From NCBI GenBank assembly GCA_019236485.1, contig JAFAIY010000302.1:1-5313 (forward strand): DNA of 5,313 nucleotides. The letters run 5' to 3'. This document shows, one piece after another, positions 1 to 4,138 of this stretch. How positions within the stretch are numbered: the stretch's first letter is position 1; each line of letters begins with the position of its first letter. The position numbers and the translations under genes were made by a program. The notes under the pieces are model-generated. The model had not been told where the DNA came from. It searched no databases and saw only the letters and a list, made by a program, of their open reading frames with translations. This stretch comes from Comamonas sp. GTDB lineage: Bacteria; Pseudomonadota; Gammaproteobacteria; Burkholderiales; Burkholderiaceae_C.

Positions 1-176
1 GCCCACTCCAGCGCCGTGGCGATGCGCTGCTCGTAGTCGGCAATCAAGCGCTCGTTGGAAGCCGTGGTGTTGGCCGCATGCTGCTGAGCCCACAACGCCA
101 CCAGAAACATCAACAACATCAAGCCGCCGAGGCTGAAGGCCAGCTTGAAGGAAACACGGATATTCTCAAATCGCAT
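1..176 (-). CDS. Partial N-terminus of a probable methyl-accepting chemotaxis protein
   Basis: This is an open frame of 58 codons that starts at ATG 176-174 and runs off the left edge, so only the N-terminus is present. It begins MRFENIRVSFKLAFSLGG. The short basic N-terminal stretch (Arg2, Arg7, Lys11) is followed by a hydrophobic membrane segment at about residues 12-31 (rich in Leu, Met, Phe, Val, Ala). A polar stretch with QQHAANTTASNERL then leads into what would be the periplasmic ligand-binding helix. This layout is typical of chemoreceptors, which sense ligands outside the inner membrane and signal to CheA/CheW through a C-terminal domain not seen here. The first in-frame stop upstream is TGA at 194-192; a TTG at 188-186 is a less likely start. 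No clear Shine-Dalgarno sequence precedes the ATG. A sensor kinase or diguanylate cyclase with the same kind of N-terminus cannot be excluded, because the diagnostic HAMP and signalling domains lie outside the window. Confidence 0.65.
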   Translation of the reverse strand, partial: MRFENIRVSFKLAFSLGGLMLLMFLVALWAQQHAANTTASNERLIADYEQRIATALEW

Positions 177-279
177 GGCGTGGGCCAACTTTCACAAAAT
201 ATGGGTTGCCGCAAGTGGCGGGCAGGAGAGGGTTCATATTCGGTTCTGTGCGATCCCCCGGAACTGCGGGATCTGAATT

Positions 280-297
280 AGCAACATTCATGCCACA
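280..297 (-). promoter_or_regulatory. Candidate sigma-54 (-24/-12) promoter for the chemoreceptor-like gene
   Basis: Read on the minus strand from 297 to 280 the sequence is TGTGGCATGAATGTTGCT. It has GG (294-293) and GC (282-281) separated by exactly 10 bases, with TGGCA at 295-291 and TTGC followed by T at 284-280. This agrees closely with the RpoN consensus TGGCACG-N4-TTGCW; the main deviation is T for C after TGGCA. The start of transcription would fall near 270-268, giving a leader of roughly 90 bases before the ATG at 176. It points toward the left gene. RpoN control of that gene is inferred; a cognate activator site is not identified. Confidence 0.5.
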
Positions 298-309
298 AAT
301 GTTACATTT
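297..309. repeat. 13-bp palindrome AAATGT-T-ACATTT
   Basis: AAATGT (297-302) and ACATTT (304-309) are perfect inverted half-sites around a single T at 303. The palindrome abuts the -24 side of the candidate sigma-54 element. An overlapping imperfect inverted repeat pairs GCAACATT (281-288) with AATGTTAC (298-305), with one mismatch and a 9-base spacer. It could be an operator in the divergent promoter region, but chance is not excluded in AT-rich sequence. Confidence 0.4.
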
Positions 310-379
310 TGCGCCACCCAAACACAAATTTGTATATTCAATTGCCGCTTTCAAGCCATAGCCACCTTGCTGAGATAAT
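309..379 (+). promoter_or_regulatory. Candidate sigma-70 promoter elements upstream of the small membrane gene
   Basis: Two alternatives are visible. The first has TTGCGC at 309-314, an 18-base spacer and TATATT at 333-338, which would give a leader of about 40 bases. The second is an extended -10 of the form TG-A-GATAAT at 371-379 with only a poor -35 (TTCAAG at 350-355); initiation about 7 bases downstream would fall at or next to the ATG at 387. Neither is strong, and which one works cannot be decided from sequence. Confidence 0.35.
324..333. repeat. 10-bp palindrome ACAAATTTGT
   Basis: This is a perfect self-complementary 10-mer in the AT-rich part of the divergent intergenic region, centred about 26 bases from the palindrome at 297-309. 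Its right end overlaps a TATATT -10-like element at 333-338. It might bind a dimeric regulator, but this is inference from symmetry alone. Confidence 0.3.
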
Positions 380-386
380 TTGAGGC

Positions 387-845
387 ATGAATTTGCGCAA
401 TATTTTGGTTCCCCTGGGTTTGCTCGTGCTGGTGGTCGCAGCCTTCCGGTCAGCCGGCTGGCCCGGCGTTGCGGCCGTGGCAGGCGGCATCCTGATGTGG
501 GTGTTGCTGCACTTCACGCGCCTGATGAGCGTGATGAAAAAAGCGGCAGACCGTCCCATCGGCTACGTGGGCAGCGCGGTGATGCTCAATGCCAAGCTCA
601 AGCCCAAGCTGCCGCTGGTGCATGTGGTGGCAATGACGCGCTCTCTGGGCGAGCGCCTGTCCGCAGAAGGACAGGACCCCGAAATCTACCGCTGGACCGA
701 CGGCACCCATTCCCATGTCACCTGCGAATTCGTGGGTGGACGTCTCATGAAATGGACGCTGGAGCGCCCCGAGCAGGGCAGCGACGGCGCAGAGGCGGCC
801 ACGCCTGAAACAGCAGCCCGGACATCCCCTCCTCCCGCGCCCTAA
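387..845 (+). CDS. Small conserved membrane protein of unknown function
   Basis: The product is 152 residues. Two hydrophobic segments at about residues 5-20 and 27-43 form a probable hairpin in the inner membrane, followed by a soluble region. Residues 55-85 include RPIGYVGSAVMLNAKL and residues 98-124 contain EIYRWTDGTHSHVTCEF, which looks like a compact, structured domain. The last 25 or so residues are rich in Ala, Pro, Thr and Glu and are probably disordered. I recall similar proteins upstream of ilvE in Comamonadaceae, sometimes labelled glycerate kinase, but nothing resembling a kinase domain is visible and I would not carry that name over. GAGG at 382-385 lies only one base before the ATG, too close for normal use. 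A TTG at 393, seven bases downstream of GAGG, is an alternative start, or the message may be nearly leaderless. ilvE follows 78 bases downstream on the same strand. Confidence 0.8.
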   Translation: MNLRNILVPLGLLVLVVAAFRSAGWPGVAAVAGGILMWVLLHFTRLMSVMKKAADRPIGYVGSAVMLNAKLKPKLPLVHVVAMTRSLGERLSAEGQDPEIYRWTDGTHSHVTCEFVGGRLMKWTLERPEQGSDGAEAATPETAARTSPPPAP

Positions 846-910
846 AATGACGCTCTCAGGAGACAAGCACCGCCGCTGAACCCGGCCTGCCCGCCGAATA
901 CGCAACCCAT

Positions 911-916
911 AGAGGA
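911..916 (+). promoter_or_regulatory. Ribosome binding site of ilvE
   Basis: AGAGGA lies seven bases before ATG 924, a good match to the Shine-Dalgarno consensus at suitable spacing. It fixes 924 as the start in preference to the in-frame ATG at 945 (Met8), which has no such site upstream. Confidence 0.75.
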
Positions 917-923
917 TGGTTTT

Positions 924-1862
924 ATGAGTCCAGCTGCTCCCTCAATGTCCGACCGCGACGGCAAGATCTGGATGGATGGCCAACTGGTGGAATGGCGCGA
1001 CGCCAAGATCCATGTGTTGACCCACACTCTGCACTATGGCTGTGGGGCTTTCGAAGGCGTGCGCGCCTACGAGACCGAACAGGGCACAGCCATCTTCCGC
1101 CTGCAGGACCACACCAAGCGCCTGTTCAACAGCGCCAAGATTCTGCGCATGCAGATCCCGTTCACCCAGGAGCAGGTGAACCAGGCCCAGATCGACGTGA
1201 TCCGGGCCAATGATCTCAAGTCCTGCTATCTGCGCCCGCTGACCTGGATCGGCGACCGCAAGCTCGGCGTCTCCCCCAAGGGCAACACCATCCATCTGAT
1301 GGTCGCGGCCTGGGCCTGGGGCGCCTACCTGGGCGAGGAAGGCATGCAGCGCGGCATACGCGTCAAGGTCTCGAGCTTCACGCGTCACCATGTGAACATC
1401 ACCATGAGCCAGGCCAAGGCGGTGAGCAACTACACGAATTCCATTCTGGCCAATACCGAGGCTCTAGACGACGGCTACGACGAGGCCATCCTGCTCGACG
1501 CCTCGGGCTTTGTCTCCGAAGGCTCGGGCGAGAACATCTTCATGGTCAAGGACGGCGTGGTCTACACGCCCGATCTGTCGGCCGGCGCGCTCAACGGCAT
1601 CACGCGCAACACCGTGATGCACATCTGCCAGGACCTGGGCCTGGAGGTGGTGCAAAAGCGCATCACGCGCGACGAGCTGTACATCTCCGACGAAGTCTTC
1701 TTCACCGGCACGGCCGCCGAAGTCACTCCCATCCGCGAGGTGGACCGCATCCAGATCGGCGCAGGCAACCGCGGCCCGATCACCGAGAAAATCCAGCAGG
1801 CCTTCTTTGACATCGTCAACGGCCGCAACCCCAAGTACGCACACTGGCTGACGAAGGTGTAA
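924..1862 (+). CDS. ilvE: Branched-chain amino acid aminotransferase (class IV)
   Basis: The product is 312 residues, close to E. coli IlvE (309). It catalyses reversible PLP-dependent transfer of the amino group between glutamate and the 2-keto acids of leucine, isoleucine and valine, in the cytoplasm. The alignment to IlvE is clear along its length. The N-terminal IWMDGQLVEWRDAKIHVLTH and the HYGCGAFEGVRAY motif (37-49) are followed by RPLTWIGD (104-111). AWAWGAYLGEEG (129-140) matches the PWGAYLGAEA stretch of E. coli. The PLP-binding lysine is Lys165 in AKAVSNYTNS. YDEAILLDASGFVSEGSGEN (185-204) carries the cofactor-binding glutamate region, GITRNTV (225-231) follows, and FFTGTAAEVTPI (259-270) is the class IV signature near the C-terminus. 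The protein ends with a QQAFFDIVNG segment as in IlvE. A D-amino acid transaminase or ADC lyase would be shorter and would lack several of these motifs. It is probably co-transcribed with the zinc-finger gene 73 bases downstream. No leader peptide or attenuator is evident in the 78 bases upstream. Confidence 0.96.
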   Translation: MSPAAPSMSDRDGKIWMDGQLVEWRDAKIHVLTHTLHYGCGAFEGVRAYETEQGTAIFRLQDHTKRLFNSAKILRMQIPFTQEQVNQAQIDVIRANDLKSCYLRPLTWIGDRKLGVSPKGNTIHLMVAAWAWGAYLGEEGMQRGIRVKVSSFTRHHVNITMSQAKAVSNYTNSILANTEALDDGYDEAILLDASGFVSEGSGENIFMVKDGVVYTPDLSAGALNGITRNTVMHICQDLGLEVVQKRITRDELYISDEVFFTGTAAEVTPIREVDRIQIGAGNRGPITEKIQQAFFDIVNGRNPKYAHWLTKV

Positions 1863-1872
1863 AAATCCACAC

Positions 1873-1899
1873 CCCTGAGCGGCTGCGCCGATACCAGGG
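1873..1899 (+). other. Potential RNA hairpin between ilvE and the zinc-finger gene
   Basis: CCCTG (1873-1877) pairs with CAGGG (1895-1899), and inside it CGGC (1880-1883) pairs with GCCG (1887-1890) around a TGC loop, leaving a small internal loop. No T-run follows, so it is not a standard intrinsic terminator. It could affect mRNA stability or processing between the two genes, or have no function. Confidence 0.3.
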
Positions 1900-1935
1900 C
1901 CTCGCATCCTTGAAAACACGAGAAAGATACGAAAA

Positions 1936-2145
1936 ATGACCACGAACGCCGTTGTCGAACTGGCAGCCAAAGACCTGAACGCCCAAGGCGGTGTGTTCTG
2001 CCCCAGCCCCAAGGCCGATATGAAGCTGTGGAACAGCCACCCCAAGGTCTATCTGGATGTGGCCAAGACCGGCGAAGCCAAGTGCCCTTATTGCGGCACC
2101 ACTTACCGCCTGAAGGCGGGTGAGGTGTTTGCGGGCGGTCACTGA
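1936..2145 (+). CDS. Small CHCC-type zinc-finger protein
   Basis: The product is 69 residues and matches the zf-CHCC family, whose eukaryotic member is the NDUFS6 accessory subunit of mitochondrial complex I. The four metal ligands are visible: Cys22 (in GGVFCPSP), His35 (in WNSHPKVYLD), Cys50 and Cys53 (CPYCGTTY). This gives C-x12-H-x14-C-x2-C. The HPKVYLD and CPYCGT motifs are the hallmarks of the family. Its exact job in bacteria is not established to my knowledge; a role in zinc or Fe-S handling, or in respiratory complex assembly, is only an analogy with NDUFS6. GAGAAAG at 1920-1926, nine bases before the ATG, is a modest ribosome binding site. The gene sits 73 bases after ilvE and before a strong terminator, so it is probably the last gene of the ilvE unit. 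The ilvE, zinc-finger, LPS-gene order is one I recall from other betaproteobacteria. Confidence 0.9.
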   Translation: MTTNAVVELAAKDLNAQGGVFCPSPKADMKLWNSHPKVYLDVAKTGEAKCPYCGTTYRLKAGEVFAGGH

Positions 2146-2161
2146 TTCAGCCCCAGCTCTC

Positions 2162-2200
2162 AAGCACCTGGTAGTTCCTGCGAACCTCCAGGTGCTTTTT
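2162..2200 (+). terminator. Strong intrinsic terminator after the zinc-finger gene
   Basis: AAGCACCTGG (2162-2171) and CCAGGTGCTT (2188-2197) form a perfect 10-bp stem running into a T tract (2196-2200). Inside the loop GTTC (2174-2177) pairs with GAAC (2182-2185) around CTGC, so the hairpin is longer than the outer stem alone. It starts 16 bases after the stop codon of the zinc-finger gene and ends 25 bases before the next start codon. Confidence 0.88.
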
Positions 2201-2225
2201 CATTTCGGCACCACGACCACTGCCC

Positions 2226-3311
2226 ATGCGTATTCTGCATTTCGTCACCGGAGGATTTTCCGGAGCCACCCAAGTTGCCATAGATCTCAGTCTGGCCGCC
2301 CTGCAAACGCCTGGCTACGAAGTCCTGCTGGTGCTGCGGCGCAAGCCCAGCACCGATGAGACCAAGATTGAAAAGCTGCGGCAACAAGGCCTTCAGGTCC
2401 GGGTCGTCTCCAACTGGATGCACGCGATCACGGTCTGGGAACTGCGCAAAATCATCCGCAGCTTCAAGCCCGATGCGGTCTTCGCCCATGGCTTCAGCGA
2501 CCATATCTGGGGACGCAGGGCCGCGGTGGCGGAAGGAGTGCCGCGCATTTTCCATGTGGAACACAACTCGCGCGAACGCTATACGCCGCGCCGCCTGCGC
2601 CAGGCCTTGGCACTAGAGCCTTTTACAGAGGCTCATATCGGAGTCTCTCAAGGCGTCAGAACCAGTCTGGTGGAGCGAGGCTTTCCCCCTGAAAAATGCA
2701 TGGCCATCTGCAACGGCATAGACCTCTCGCGCTTTCCCGCAGAGTTCATGCCGCAAAGCTGGGGAGATCGCGAGCCCGCAATTCTCATGGCTTCACGCTT
2801 TGCACGCCAAAAAGACCAGAGCACCCTGATCAAGGCACTGGGCGTACTCAAGCAACGCGGCTTGAGCCCAACACTCTATCTGGCCGGCGCCGGCAAAAGC
2901 AGTCTGAAAGCTCAGGCCCAGCGCTTGGTCCATCAGCTGGGCCTTGAGCAGCAAGTCCAATTTCTGGGCAACGTTTCCGATTTGCCTGAGCGGCTATCGC
3001 ATGTTCAGGTATTCGTGCTCTCTACCCACTGGGAAGGCATGCCTTTGGCTCTGGTCGAGGGTATGGCCGCAGGATGCGCCTGCGTGGTCTCCGATGTGAT
3101 CGGAGCACGCGAGGTTGTAGAGCCAGGTGTCAGCGGCCTATTGGTGCCGGAATCAGATGCGAACGCCATGGCCGATGCGCTCCAACAGCTGCTCCGGGAT
3201 CCGGGTCTGGCCCAAAAGCTTGGGCAAACGGCCCGAGACTTTGCTCACAAGCACTATGAGCGCAAGCACATGTGGGCCCAGTATCAAGAGCTGTTAGCCA
3301 CTAAGGTTTGA
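2226..3311 (+). CDS. Family GT4 (GT-B fold) glycosyltransferase, probable LPS or surface glycan synthesis
   Basis: The product is 361 residues, a normal length for a soluble GT4 enzyme that moves a sugar from a nucleotide donor to a growing glycan at the cytoplasmic face of the inner membrane. The N-terminal MRILHFVTGGFSGATQVAID carries the glycine-rich loop of the acceptor domain. FAHGF (86-90) and FHVEHNSRERYTPRR (109-123) follow, and CNGIDLSRF (162-170) marks the linker to the donor domain. The donor domain has ASRFARQKDQSTLIKA (189-204), with Arg191 and Lys196 at the usual phosphate-contacting positions, LAGAGKS (219-225) and VQFLGNVSD (244-252). The family E-x7-E motif is Glu270 and Glu278 in WEGMPLALVEGMAAGCAC. 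The sugar and linkage cannot be read from sequence. No Shine-Dalgarno sequence is visible before ATG 2226 and no better start exists nearby. The gene lies just downstream of a terminator and overlaps the convergent GT25 gene by 11 bases. Confidence 0.92.
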   Translation: MRILHFVTGGFSGATQVAIDLSLAALQTPGYEVLLVLRRKPSTDETKIEKLRQQGLQVRVVSNWMHAITVWELRKIIRSFKPDAVFAHGFSDHIWGRRAAVAEGVPRIFHVEHNSRERYTPRRLRQALALEPFTEAHIGVSQGVRTSLVERGFPPEKCMAICNGIDLSRFPAEFMPQSWGDREPAILMASRFARQKDQSTLIKALGVLKQRGLSPTLYLAGAGKSSLKAQAQRLVHQLGLEQQVQFLGNVSDLPERLSHVQVFVLSTHWEGMPLALVEGMAAGCACVVSDVIGAREVVEPGVSGLLVPESDANAMADALQQLLRDPGLAQKLGQTARDFAHKHYERKHMWAQYQELLATKV

Positions 3312-4059
3312 GAACCTCGGACACCTGAGGCGCTTTGGCCAAGCTGTTACCCCATGTCAACTCAAGTTTCATTTTGAACTTACGCAGTCGCTGAGCAAGG
3401 TCGGCAGGCGCTTCCTTCTGAGCCCAGATGCTGCTGACCTCGCTGGTGTCATCCAGCGCGATGACCGAAGGATGGACACCAAAAACGCGCAATCCATTCT
3501 CGAACCAGAAACGGATATCCACATCTACCGGCCTGTCGAACGGAATACGGGTCTTGAGCATTTTTTCTGCACCAGCCCTGCTGATCACATAACCCGCAGC
3601 AAAACTGGGTACACGCCGGTAGGAGATCAATTCCAGAACGCCTGCGACCAGCGGACCTCGATCGGCAATTTTTTCCTGCTCACGCCCATAGAGCTTGATC
3701 ATGTCCCAGCTGCCGGGCAAGGCGGCGATAGCCTCCAGCGCCTGCGGCAACTCGGGCAGCAGTCGCACATCATCCTCAAAGACGGCCATGGCGGGCGCAT
3801 CACTGTCCATGAGTTGCTGCCAAGCCTTCAGATGGCTGCAATAGCAGCCCTTTTCGCCATTGCTCAGAGGCTTGTGATAGCGACCATGACTTTGAGTCGC
3901 ACGAAAATAGTGCTTTTGCTCGGCTTCCGTTAAGTCCGCCCACCACACGGCAGGCAAGCGGGAGGCCATAAGTCCCATCTGCGCCAGCTGCGATGTCATC
4001 CGCTCCCGGCGCTCCACGTCCTTAGACAAATTGATAAAGACAATGGGCAATGACAGCAT
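3301..4059 (-). CDS. Family GT25 glycosyltransferase (LPS biosynthesis)
   Basis: The product is 252 residues from ATG 4059-4057. It begins MLSLPIVFINLSKDVERRER, the usual GT25 N-terminus (short beta strand, INL, then D-x-x-RR). Further hallmarks are LSNGEKGCYCSHLKAW (65-80), the acidic metal/nucleotide-site motif FEDDV (94-98), WDMIKLYG (118-125), AAGYVISRAGAEKML (154-168) and PVDVDI (177-182). GT25 members include the LgtB/LgtE/LpsA-type transferases, often galactosyltransferases acting on LPS; the sugar used here is not known. GGAG at 4072-4069, nine bases before the ATG, supports this start. An in-frame GTG at 4122 would add 21 residues with no counterpart in the family and was rejected. 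The gene runs against the GT4 gene and is divergent from the ligase-like gene, so it has its own promoter, presumably within or upstream of 4060-4138. Confidence 0.92.
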   Translation of the reverse strand: MLSLPIVFINLSKDVERRERMTSQLAQMGLMASRLPAVWWADLTEAEQKHYFRATQSHGRYHKPLSNGEKGCYCSHLKAWQQLMDSDAPAMAVFEDDVRLLPELPQALEAIAALPGSWDMIKLYGREQEKIADRGPLVAGVLELISYRRVPSFAAGYVISRAGAEKMLKTRIPFDRPVDVDIRFWFENGLRVFGVHPSVIALDDTSEVSSIWAQKEAPADLAQRLRKFKMKLELTWGNSLAKAPQVSEVLKP

Positions 4060-4138
4060 ACACTTCGGCTCCAAACAAAACGGCTGCAGTGTAGTTTGAA
4101 GAACAGCTTCTCGCAGCAACACTCGATTGACACCTTAT
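4060..4138. promoter_or_regulatory. Divergent intergenic region between the GT25 and O-antigen ligase-like genes
   Basis: These 79 bases separate two divergently read surface-glycan genes and should hold or border both promoters. On the minus strand, TACACT at about 4095-4090 is a -10-like hexamer with only a poor -35 upstream. On the plus strand a perfect TTGACA is at 4127-4132, but no acceptable -10 sits 16-18 bases downstream. Assignments are therefore weak; the region is called regulatory from gene arrangement rather than from strong motifs. Confidence 0.3.

Noticed and set aside
380..808. Alternative plus-strand frame overlapping the 387 gene, 142 codons
   Set aside because: It is Arg/Gly-rich without hydrophobic segments or motifs, and overlaps the better supported frame almost entirely.
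847..879. Ten-codon open frame just upstream of ilvE as a possible leader peptide
   Set aside because: It lacks the runs of Ile, Val or Leu codons expected of an ilv attenuator, and no alternative hairpins with a T-run follow.
450..905. Long minus-strand open frame opposite the 387 membrane gene
   Set aside because: Its composition (many Arg, His, Gly, Cys) is typical of antisense frames in GC-rich genes, it has no recognisable motif, and the plus-strand frame has clear membrane segments and a structured domain.
942..1391. Minus-strand open frame within ilvE
   Set aside because: It is a shadow of a gene confirmed along its whole length by aminotransferase motifs.
1464..2045. 193-codon minus-strand open frame spanning the end of ilvE and the zinc-finger gene
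   Set aside because: It lies opposite two well supported genes and has no family resemblance; a side effect of GC-rich third positions.
3472..3933. 153-codon plus-strand open frame within the GT25 gene
   Set aside because: The minus-strand GT25 frame carries all family motifs in order; this one has none.
4060..4122. GTG-initiated 21-residue N-terminal extension of the GT25 protein
   Set aside because: GT25 proteins begin directly before the first beta strand (here LSLPIVFINL), and the ATG at 4059 has GGAG at good spacing.
4127..4132. Perfect TTGACA (-35 consensus) before the ligase-like gene
   Set aside because: The positions 16-18 bases downstream hold no -10-like hexamer, and a start from it would lie inside the coding region.
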